This document shows, in pieces, positions 1 to 4,785 of a stretch of DNA of 5,800 bases. The notes below the pieces were generated by a model. That model was given only the letters and a program-made list of their open reading frames with translations. It made no database searches and was not told the DNA's origin. The stretch is from Acidobacteria bacterium AH-259-G07 (GTDB taxonomy: Bacteria > Acidobacteriota > UBA6911 > RPQK01 > JADFOI01), in NCBI GenBank assembly GCA_027717925.1, contig JALLON010000177.1, forward strand, positions 1 through 5,800, read 5' to 3'. The first letter of the stretch is position 1; every line of letters begins with the position of its first letter. A program made the position numbers and the translations under genes.

Positions 1-2
1 GA

Positions 3-125
3 GCTGTTGGCATCGACGAGAACGGCTGGGCTGCAGGCACCCTCAGGCGACTCACGACCGGTGCGGGTCTGAAAGGGGGTTACCTTTCTCGGGGATTGTC
101 CCGAGAAGGCAGAGCCGAACATTAA
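3..125 (+). CDS. Possible 3' end of an upstream gene (partial, unidentified)
   Basis: An open frame enters from the left edge and ends at a TAA at 123-125, giving about 40 residues that include the stretch IDENGWAAGTLRRLTT and end in GRAEH. I do not recognise the family. The frame is rich in Gly and Arg and has no rare-looking runs, which is compatible with the C-terminus of a real protein. However, the adjacent +1 frame is also open across this stretch, and a 10-bp hairpin lies inside it at 84-109. If real, the gene would end 36 bases before the methyltransferase start and could share its transcript. Non-coding DNA is an equal alternative. Confidence 0.25.
   Translation, partial: AVGIDENGWAAGTLRRLTTGAGLKGGYLSRGLSREGRAEH
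84..109. other. Hairpin with 10-bp stem upstream of the methyltransferase gene
   Basis: TTCTCGGG (86-93) pairs perfectly with CCCGAGAA (100-107) across a 6-base loop. One G-T wobble and one C-G pair extend the stem outwards to 84 and 109. No T-run follows on either strand, so a classic intrinsic terminator is not supported. It may be an attenuator-like or Rho-dependent end structure, or simply lie within the end of the preceding coding frame. Confidence 0.4.
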
Positions 126-127
126 TG

Positions 128-147
128 GCAGAATCTTCGTATTCTGC
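128..147 (+). promoter_or_regulatory. Leader hairpin just before the methyltransferase ribosome binding site
   Basis: GCAGAAT (128-134) and ATTCTGC (141-147) form a perfect 7-bp stem closing a 6-base loop that contains TTCG. Two wobble pairs could extend the base. The stem ends only 5 bases before the AGAGG ribosome binding site at 152-156, so its folding could influence translation start or mRNA stability. A regulatory role is inferred from position only. Confidence 0.35.
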
Positions 148-161
148 TGTTAGAGGTCATG

Positions 162-827
162 ATGATAGCGCGCAAGAATCGCTTGATCCTGGGGGTCATC
201 ACTGTCGTGGCCCTGTCCTTCCTCGCTTGGGTCAACAGGGATTGGCTAATAGCCAAAATCTACCTGTACGAACTTGAGTCAGCGGATCGAGTCAATAACC
301 TTCAGGTGGATCGCCTGATCCAAGCACTGGATCTGAAGCCAGGAGACAAAGTAGCCGATGTGGGAGCTGGAACAGGGCTGTTTTCGCGACCCTTGGCGCG
401 GGCAGTGGGGGAGGAAGGCATCGTCTATGCTGTGGATATCAATCCGGAGTTACTCTCCCACATTGAGGAGACTGCTCAGACTGAAGGGATCAGCAACATT
501 CAAACGGTACTGGCCGCAGAGAACAATCCACTCATTCCCGAACCGGTTAATCTCATCTTCCTGTGCGACACTCTCCATCACATGGAGAGTCGGGCCGAAT
601 ATCTAAAAGCCCTTCGACAGTATTTGCAGCCCAGTGCTCGCATAGCCGTGATCGATTTCGGAGAAGACTCCCCTCATCTTCTGGCGTCGATGAAATATTC
701 CTTGGCCGACCTTAAGAGATGGATGGAATCCTCGGGATATGATCTTGTAGGAGAGCACAGTTTTCTCGAAGACAATTTCTTTGTCGTCTACAGATGCCGC
801 GACTGTAATGGCTCAACTGGGGAATAG
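162..827 (+). CDS. Membrane-anchored class I SAM-dependent methyltransferase
   Basis: This 221-residue protein should transfer a methyl group from S-adenosylmethionine to an unidentified acceptor. A basic N-terminus (IARKNR) is followed by one hydrophobic segment at about residues 9-25 and then a Rossmann-type domain. Visible motifs are motif I VADVGAGTGLF near residue 65, the ribose-binding acidic residue in YAVDIN near 92, CDTLHHM near 136 (motif II area), and a final strand ending YRCRDC. The layout resembles the UbiE/Methyltransf_25/31 type, but no substrate-specific motif is seen. ATGs occur at 159 and 162. AGAGG at 152-156 is 5 bases from the second and only 2 from the first, so 162 is preferred. 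The gene converges on the serine hydrolase gene and appears monocistronic. A membrane anchor on this fold is less usual. Fold assignment is secure; the substrate is unknown. Confidence 0.93.
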   Translation: MIARKNRLILGVITVVALSFLAWVNRDWLIAKIYLYELESADRVNNLQVDRLIQALDLKPGDKVADVGAGTGLFSRPLARAVGEEGIVYAVDINPELLSHIEETAQTEGISNIQTVLAAENNPLIPEPVNLIFLCDTLHHMESRAEYLKALRQYLQPSARIAVIDFGEDSPHLLASMKYSLADLKRWMESSGYDLVGEHSFLEDNFFVVYRCRDCNGSTGE

Positions 828-878
828 AGACCTTTCGTAATTCTGTTTCTCCAGCTAAACTCTCCAGGCCACCCTAAC

Positions 879-901
879 CGGGGATTCGACAATTTTCCCC
901 G
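879..901. terminator. Weak hairpin between convergent genes, possible bidirectional terminator
   Basis: CGGGGA (879-884) pairs with TCCCCG (896-901) over an 11-base loop. It lies in the 126-base gap between the methyltransferase stop and the stop of the opposing serine hydrolase gene, where transcription from both sides should end. Neither strand shows a convincing T-run after the stem, so intrinsic termination is only possible. A shorter stem, AACCT/AGGTT, lies further right. Confidence 0.25.
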
Positions 902-953
902 CGGTGTTTTCAAACCTGCTGTAAAGGTTGGTGGGCGGATATAGCTCCTCGCC

Positions 954-3059
954 TTATTGTCTGATTTTCTCCAACATCCGCTTTGCATTCTCGAGCGCCG
1001 GGTCAATCTCTAATGCTTTCTCGTAATAAGCAATCGCCTGTTCCCTGTCCCCCAACTCCAAATAGAACTCGCCTGTACTGTCATACAAGTTGGCCTCGTT
1101 TGGATAAAGCTCTCGGGCAATCGCGAGAAGCGCGAGACCGAGCTTCAACTGCCCGAGGCTCTTGAACTGATACGCCCAATTATTCAATGCGCGTGCGCTA
1201 GCGGCCTTGCCGACATCGAGCTCCCTTGCAGCATTGATAAGGGAAGAGGCTTTTTCCATATCCCCGGACCCCAGATACACCAAGCCGGCCATAACGTGAG
1301 CTTGATCGGACTTTGGATACAGGCTCACTGCCATGTTGGCCACTTGAGCCGCCTTCTTCAGATCGCCCTTGAGGTAGAGGATTCCTACTAGTTCCGAAAA
1401 CTGATTGACGAAATCTGGATAGATTTTGGCTTTGTCGAACACCTTCTTTAGATGCTTTTCTAATTCATGAAAATCTGAGGAGCGCGTCAGCGCAAAGCAC
1501 TGTGTGTCCTCATTCCACGTCTTCTCCCAATCTTTTTGCCAGCCCCTGAGCAGTTTCTCGAATGGCTTGTCAAATCGCTGCGTCTTGGGGAAATTTCGAT
1601 CCGACTCATACATTTTTGTATAAGCTTCGAAGAAGGAAATGGCACCTCTGCGGTGCAGCGGTTCGACATAGTCATCACCAAAATGGTCCTCGAGTTTCTG
1701 GGACATAAAGGAGCCGAGCAGCACAAATGGTTGACTGGCAGATGGATGGCGACCCTCGGTGATCTTGTGCTGTGCTTCTTCAAAGCTTGACTGTAACACG
1801 TTTGCATCAACGCAGCTGTTGAAGTAGGCAAAGGCTTTGGCCACTTCTTCAGGGTCAACTGAGACCGGCTTGTCGTAGCGGTCGAAGTAGCTCATCCCGT
1901 AATTGAAAGATTCCCACATCGCTCGGTAGATCTGGTTGGTCGCTCGGGCACCAGTATATGCGGGTGGGTGATAGGCTTCTTTCATGATCAGCCAGTACAA
2001 CCGGCGGACGTAGCGAGATCTGTCCGCACCTTCGAAATTGGAGGCCACTGCAATAGCGAAATTTGCTGCAGGGTAATAGACGAGGAAGGTACGCGTTTCT
2101 GGCTGCCCACCGCCATGAGAGACGGCAAATCTCCCATTAACGGGCGTAGTGGTCCAACCCATCCCGTATCCCGTGCGATGACCATCCTTAGTAACCATGG
2201 AGGTAAACATTCGGTCTACGTAATCCTGGGGGAGTACTCGTCCCTCCATCAGGCCTTTTGCGAACTTCAAAAGGTCGATTACAGTCGATCGAGTCCCTCC
2301 GGCGGCAAAGCGGCTGCTGATGTCGACAAATTCTGAATTAATGATCTTTCCGTTGGGACCTCTCCTATAGCCGCGAACCCGATTGGGAATAATCGCGTTT
2401 GGATCGTCCATCCGCGTATTGACCATGCCGAGAGGACCCCATAGGCTCTCGCGCATGAAATCACCGTAGGATTTCCCTGACGCTCCCTCGATGACCGCTC
2501 CCAGTAAATTGTAGCCGTAGCTCGAATAATTGAATCTCGTCCCCGGCTCAGCAACGAGTTCAAAGTCTTCGAAGACGGCGATCGCTTCGCGGGTGTTTCT
2601 ATGGTCTTTGAAATGGCCTTCTTTATCGTAATCCTGGTAGTGACTGATGCCTGCCAGATGGCCCAGCAGCTCCCTCACTGTTACGGGCCATTTTTTCTTC
2701 GGAAAGTAGGGCACGTACGTCTGCACCTCGACGTCGAGGTCAATCTTGCCCTGTTCCGCGAGCTTAAGAACACCAATAGCCGTCATCGGCTTCGTGACCG
2801 AAGCCAACCGGTAGGCCGACTCAGCCTTGGCTGGGACTTTATTCTCGAGATCCGAGTAACCGAACCCTTCGGCCCACCAAAAATCATCTTTGATAAAACC
2901 AATCGAAAGACCCGGAATCTCATCAGATGCCATTTGTTCTTTGACAAATTGTTTAAAGACCTCGATTTGTTTGGAATAATCTGGGGCGCTAAAGACTGAA
3001 AAGGGCTGACAAGCGAGCATCAGCGCCAGTACTAACCCCGTAGTGTTCCTAAGGTTCAT
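954..3059 (-). CDS. Exported serine hydrolase (class C beta-lactamase/PBP family) with C-terminal TPR repeats
   Basis: This 701-residue protein begins with a Sec-type signal peptide (MNLRNTTG, then a hydrophobic core, probable cleavage near SVFS/AP), so it should act outside the cytoplasm. The catalytic domain spans about residues 28-360. It shows the nucleophile motif SVTK at 87-90 (Ser acylated, Lys general base), the second motif YSS at 178-180 in FNYSSYGYNLLG (family consensus YSN or YSS), and HGG at 315-317 in place of KTG. The family includes esterases, D-amino-acid peptidases and beta-lactamases, so the substrate cannot be named. A helical linker follows, then TPR-like repeats from about 546 to the end, the last around NLYDSTGEFYLELGD. 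An ATG also exists at 3101, but GGAGG lies 7 bases before the ATG at 3059 and the signal peptide starts there, so 3059 is chosen. The gene appears to stand alone. Confidence 0.93.
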   Translation of the reverse strand: MNLRNTTGLVLALMLACQPFSVFSAPDYSKQIEVFKQFVKEQMASDEIPGLSIGFIKDDFWWAEGFGYSDLENKVPAKAESAYRLASVTKPMTAIGVLKLAEQGKIDLDVEVQTYVPYFPKKKWPVTVRELLGHLAGISHYQDYDKEGHFKDHRNTREAIAVFEDFELVAEPGTRFNYSSYGYNLLGAVIEGASGKSYGDFMRESLWGPLGMVNTRMDDPNAIIPNRVRGYRRGPNGKIINSEFVDISSRFAAGGTRSTVIDLLKFAKGLMEGRVLPQDYVDRMFTSMVTKDGHRTGYGMGWTTTPVNGRFAVSHGGGQPETRTFLVYYPAANFAIAVASNFEGADRSRYVRRLYWLIMKEAYHPPAYTGARATNQIYRAMWESFNYGMSYFDRYDKPVSVDPEEVAKAFAYFNSCVDANVLQSSFEEAQHKITEGRHPSASQPFVLLGSFMSQKLEDHFGDDYVEPLHRRGAISFFEAYTKMYESDRNFPKTQRFDKPFEKLLRGWQKDWEKTWNEDTQCFALTRSSDFHELEKHLKKVFDKAKIYPDFVNQFSELVGILYLKGDLKKAAQVANMAVSLYPKSDQAHVMAGLVYLGSGDMEKASSLINAARELDVGKAASARALNNWAYQFKSLGQLKLGLALLAIARELYPNEANLYDSTGEFYLELGDREQAIAYYEKALEIDPALENAKRMLEKIRQ

Positions 3060-3066
3060 ACGATTC

Positions 3067-3072
3067 CCTCCA
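3067..3072 (-). promoter_or_regulatory. Strong ribosome binding site fixing the serine hydrolase start
   Basis: On the minus strand GGAGGGAATCGT immediately precedes the ATG at 3059, placing a near-perfect Shine-Dalgarno core at ideal spacing. It decides against the in-frame ATG at 3101, which would add 14 residues (starting MGKSCKPSN) in front of the signal peptide and disrupt it. Confidence 0.8.
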
Positions 3073-3100
3073 CAGTTCGAAGGCTTACACGACTTTCCCA

Positions 3101-3129
3101 ATGAAACCCAATTTGATTTGATAGGTCAA
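3101..3129 (-). promoter_or_regulatory. Sigma-70-type promoter candidate for the serine hydrolase gene
   Basis: Read on the minus strand, a TTGACC hexamer (3129-3124, 5 of 6 to consensus) is followed after exactly 17 bases by TTTCAT (3106-3101, 4 of 6). Transcription would start near 3094, giving a leader of about 35 bases that contains the Shine-Dalgarno site. The geometry is good, but the -10 box is weak and no transcript data are available. Confidence 0.4.
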
Positions 3130-3243
3130 CCAAACCGAGAATTTGAGCAGATTTTTCGAACGGAGGAGACCTTCGATGTGAGTTTGCACTTTCTGGTACT
3201 TAAGCCTTTAGGACGAATTCCCCTCTAAAGCTGACTTCAGTGA

Positions 3244-3477
3244 CTACAAACTGACCTCCCGATTCGGCGGGTCGGCTTCCTCTACTACGTCTGGGACATA
3301 GACGAGCGATCCAAGAGCGGAAAAACTGAACTCGCAGCCCTGGTAGTTTCGGTAACGGCCTGGGTGACGCTCTCCACAATGGGAGCAGCACCAGGTCAAC
3401 CACTGAGATTTACCTACACAGTCTTGAAGACAGAGCCATGGTAGTATATGAACGTGCCAGGAGAAATTCTCACACAC
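3244..3477 (-). pseudogene. Cysteine-containing open frame, possible gene remnant of unknown function
   Basis: A minus-strand frame ends at a TAG at 3244 and is open back to about 3535. The only start in range is a GTG at 3477, which lies inside the TCTCACACAG repeat and has no ribosome binding site. The downstream half looks protein-like: WCCSHCGERHPGRYRNYQGC has a CxxC and a third Cys, and the end reads EEADPPNREVSL. The upstream part (LCETVCENFSWHVHILPW) mostly translates the DNA repeat and is less credible. It may be the 3' end of a gene whose 5' part was replaced during rearrangement. A spurious frame is equally possible. I do not recognise the family. Confidence 0.25.
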
Positions 3478-3489
3478 AGTCTCACACAG
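3467..3489 (+). repeat. Tandem TCTCACACAG repeat, left copy
   Basis: TTCTCACACACAG (3467-3479) is followed directly by TCTCACACAG (3480-3489), two near-identical units head to tail. A closely matching pair lies 236 bases to the right at 3703-3726, on the other side of the tRNA fragment. Pairs of short direct repeats on both sides of a crossover site are typical of recombinase arm-binding sites. That reading is an inference. Confidence 0.6.
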
Positions 3490-3549
3490 CGTAGGAAAAC
3501 AGCTGACGTACTTTTCTGTAACATATTGAGTCTAAATTCTAAATAATGT

Positions 3550-3587
3550 GGGCCGTTAGCTCAGTCGGCAGAGCATCTGCCTTTTAA
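3550..3587 (+). pseudogene. tRNA-Lys (UUU) gene, 5' half only
   Basis: The sequence reads as a normal tRNA-Lys from base 1 through the anticodon loop: acceptor strand GGGCCGT (3550-3556), T8-A9, D-stem GCTC/GAGC (3559-3562 and 3571-3574) with an AGTCGGCA loop, A26, anticodon 5' stem TCTGC (3576-3580) and loop CTTTTAA (3581-3587) with anticodon TTT. The next bases are TTTGA instead of the needed GCAGA. No 3' anticodon stem, T-arm or ACGGCCC acceptor strand follows within the window, so no functional tRNA can be made. The break lies exactly at the end of the anticodon loop, a known crossover place for tyrosine recombinases in tRNA genes. A group I intron is unlikely because no 3' exon is found. 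Confidence 0.75.
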
Positions 3588-3660
3588 TTTGAGTCCCTGA
3601 GTTTCACAACCTCCTAACTTTCAATAAGTTGTTGATTCTGCTGAATTTGCATTTAGCAGA

Positions 3661-3704
3661 TTTTTGCTGATTTTCTCCATTTTGGCAGATTTTGGAAGGA
3701 TTTT
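3661..3704. repeat. Five helically phased T-tracts (predicted bent DNA)
   Basis: Runs of four or five T start at 3661, 3671, 3680, 3690 and 3701, at intervals of 10, 9, 10 and 11 bases. On the minus strand these are degenerate units of the type AAAATC(T/A)GC. A-tracts repeated in phase with the helix are known to curve DNA. The array ends at the inverted repeat and tandem TTCTCACACAGA units, so a curved, protein-binding recombination or control site is plausible. Confidence 0.6.
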
Positions 3705-3732
3705 CTCACACAGATTCTCACACAGAAAATCC
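3698..3732. repeat. 9-bp inverted repeat enclosing the right TTCTCACACAGA tandem pair
   Basis: GGATTTTCT (3698-3706) is perfectly repeated in reverse as AGAAAATCC (3724-3732), with 17 bases between. Overlapping these arms are two exact head-to-tail copies of TTCTCACACAGA (3703-3714 and 3715-3726). The direct and inverted symmetry in 35 bases is unlikely by chance and fits a DNA-binding site. As RNA it would be a hairpin without a following T-run. Confidence 0.6.
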
Positions 3733-3738
3733 CCTTCT

Positions 3739-3753
3739 TGGCCTTCAAGGCCA
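3739..3753. repeat. 15-bp perfect palindrome
   Basis: TGGCCTT (3739-3745) and AAGGCCA (3747-3753) are perfect reverse complements around a single central C at 3746. With almost no loop it is better read as a DNA-level binding site for a dimeric protein than as an RNA hairpin. It lies 6 bases right of the inverted repeat at 3698-3732 and about 90 bases before the next gene. Confidence 0.5.
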
Positions 3754-3845
3754 TAAGTCCAGCACTTAGTTCCCAAGGACTGACAGATTGAGTGCTCCTT
3801 GATGTTCTCCCAACTCATTAGGACAATAACGCCTAGGAGGATGAG

Positions 3846-4166
3846 ATGTCAGAAGAGGGAGTAGCCAAGTACTACATTGTGATTGGAAGGTGGCCAGAAC
3901 CGGAGACCAGGCCCTATCTTCATCTAGTGGGGAAACCAATCAGGTTTGATCCTGAATCTGACATCAATGAGCTGTCCGAAAGATTAAGACACATGTACAA
4001 ATCTGTCTTGGACCCGAGCTTGTTTGAAAAGCGGAGTGAAGCCAGGGCATTTGCATCTTTTCTGGAGAAGAAGGGTTTTGAAGATGTGGAAGTGTGTGCT
4101 GTTGTCCCCCTTCAGAAGTTTGTTCGGGAACCCAAGCTGATAGTGGATGAGAAGGAGAACCAATGA
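3846..4166 (+). CDS. Small soluble protein of unknown function (106 aa)
   Basis: The product is a 106-residue, charged, probably cytoplasmic protein without signal peptide or membrane segment. I do not recognise a family. The N-terminal part reads like beta strands (KYYIVIGRW near 8-16, PYLHLVGKPIRF near 23-34). The middle is helical (INELSERLRHMYKSVL near 40-55 and SEARAFASFLEKKGF near 64-78), followed by a strand (DVEVCAVVPL near 80-89) and a charged tail. A small alpha/beta fold is likely. The start is well supported: AGGAGG at 3835-3840 stands 5 bases before the ATG. An ATG at 3841 is out of frame. The stop overlaps the start of a possible 40-residue peptide in an ATGA arrangement. The gene converges on the kinase fragment. 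No promoter is obvious upstream. Confidence 0.75.
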   Translation: MSEEGVAKYYIVIGRWPEPETRPYLHLVGKPIRFDPESDINELSERLRHMYKSVLDPSLFEKRSEARAFASFLEKKGFEDVEVCAVVPLQKFVREPKLIVDEKENQ

Positions 4167-4285
4167 GTGTGTGTGATCCAGTTCGCCGTCCCACGCTTAC
4201 CAGAACTTACCATCTCAACCGGAAACAAAACGGAAACATCATTTCTCATTGCCTGTCGGAGGATCAATTACGATCGAAAGGTTAG
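4163..4285 (+). CDS. Possible 40-residue peptide, translationally coupled to the 106-aa gene
   Basis: The ATG at 4163 overlaps the TGA of the preceding gene (ATGA) and sits 5 bases after AAGGAG at 4152-4157, an excellent ribosome binding site inside the upstream gene. The frame runs to a TAG at 4283-4285 and encodes a basic peptide starting MSVCDPVRRPTLTRTYHLN. It resembles nothing I know. Its last 18 bases overlap the 3' end of the opposing kinase fragment, and a repeat (4220-4238) lies inside it. Either it is a real small protein, or it is the start of a longer gene whose remainder was replaced by the kinase fragment. The start signals are convincing; the coding content is not. Confidence 0.4.
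   Translation: MSVCDPVRRPTLTRTYHLNRKQNGNIISHCLSEDQLRSKG
4220..4238 (+). repeat. Short direct repeat CGGAAACA, 11-base period
   Basis: CGGAAACA occurs at 4220-4227 and again at 4231-4238, one helical turn apart on the same face of the DNA. It lies near the 3' ends of two converging genes. It may be a small protein-binding site or a chance duplication. Confidence 0.3.
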
Positions 4286-4666
4286 GTTGTCCAACCCATG
4301 ATTGTAGAACTCGTCGGCATACCTCTTTTCCAAAGGTTCTTCCCTCTCGAATCTCTCGTCGATCGCCATGGATAGGAGCCTTTCCTCTCCGATCTGTCGT
4401 ATCAAATCTCTCTCCCAACAGACGGAGAATTTCAGGGCTCCTTGATTGACTGGATCTTCCATGCGAGAAAAGTCGAGAATCGTTTGGCGGAAAGCTCCAA
4501 ACTCCTCCCGTTGTTTCTCCTCGTATTGCGTCCGGCTGACGCCAGTTCTGATAACGCTTAACATCTCATCCAAATTGAACTTCGATTTGTCGAGGACTTT
4601 GTATACTTCTCCCTGTCCACCTTCACCCAGCTTCTCAATTTTTTCCCACCGTTCGTTGTAATCCAT
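4268..4666 (-). pseudogene. Ser/Thr protein kinase, N-terminal fragment (132 aa)
   Basis: The protein starts MDYNERWEKIEKLGEGGQGEVYKV. G14, G16, G19 and V21 form the ATP-binding glycine loop GxGxxGxV of Hanks-type kinases. K79 in NQGALK matches the strand-3 lysine that holds ATP phosphates. Between them lies an insert of more than 50 charged residues, much longer than usual. Everything after K79 fails to match a kinase: no helix C glutamate context, HRD or DFG motif appears, and the frame stops at 132 residues where a domain needs about 260. It should therefore be catalytically dead, or a remnant. The N-terminus follows a short broken frame by 3 bases on the same strand, downstream of a membrane protein gene, so it was probably the last gene of a small operon. 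No good ribosome binding site precedes the ATG, so translation may have relied on coupling. The last 18 bases overlap the opposing small ORF. Confidence 0.7.
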
Positions 4667-4669
4667 AAG

Positions 4670-4763
4670 CTAAGTGGTTCTTTCCGCCTTGGAGCGGTAT
4701 TTCAGGAGAAACGCTTCTAAACGAAGAAAGACCTTATTGTTCCCTCAACTTATCGAACTCCAT
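4670..4763 (-). pseudogene. Short frameshifted gene between the membrane protein and kinase genes
   Basis: An ATG at 4763 opens MEFDKLREQ and stops at a TAA at 4736-4734. Skipping one base (4739) after MEFDKLRE moves into a frame that continues VFLRLEAFLLKYRSKAER and ends at a TAG at 4672-4670, three bases before the kinase ATG. The joined product would be about 30 residues, helical and basic, filling the gap between the two neighbours in typical operon spacing. The second frame has its own stop just upstream, so it cannot be read alone from a start. A frameshift mutation, a sequencing error or chance are all possible. No ribosome binding site is clear. Confidence 0.35.
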
Positions 4764-4785
4764 CAGCTTATGCCTAAAGCTCCCT

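Larger units (their letters stand above)
3130..3845. other. Region without a complete gene, holding tRNA and repeat remnants
   Basis: No convincing full-length gene lies between the serine hydrolase promoter and the small gene at 3846. The stretch contains a possible gene remnant on the minus strand (3244-3477), a tRNA-Lys 5' half (3550-3587), two clusters of TCTCACACAG repeats, phased T-tracts, an inverted repeat and a palindrome. From about 3510 to 3730 it is clearly more A+T-rich than the flanking genes. The combination suggests an old integration or excision scar. No recombinase gene is visible to prove it. Confidence 0.5.

Noticed and set aside
3101..3101. Upstream in-frame ATG for the serine hydrolase (715-residue version)
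   Set aside because: It would put 14 polar residues before the signal peptide, has no ribosome binding site, and falls in the candidate -10 box. The ATG at 3059 has GGAGG at ideal spacing.
3162..3181. GGAGGAG followed by ATG TGA, a start-stop mini-ORF
   Set aside because: A ribosome binding site with an immediate stop codon could be a regulatory start-stop element, but nothing downstream on the plus strand would be controlled by it. Chance is more likely.
3621..3818. 65-codon minus-strand open frame containing FLCENLCEKIL and a Lys/Ile/Ser-rich end
   Set aside because: Its middle and end simply translate the TCTCACACAGA repeat and the phased T-tracts, it has no ribosome binding site, and the 10-base periodicity does not follow codons. 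It is better explained as a DNA-level site.
3799..3827. TTGATG and GACAAT with 17-base spacing upstream of the 106-aa gene
   Set aside because: Both boxes match only 4 of 6 positions, and the predicted start would fall on the ribosome binding site, leaving almost no leader.
4099..4252. Minus-strand frame beginning MRNDVSVLFPVEM antisense to the 106-aa gene
   Set aside because: It has no ribosome binding site, runs opposite a better supported gene, and matches nothing known to me.
3550..4300. Group I intron interrupting the tRNA-Lys anticodon loop
   Set aside because: No 3' exon (anticodon 3' stem, T-arm, ACGGCCC acceptor strand) is present downstream, and no recognisable intron core was seen.
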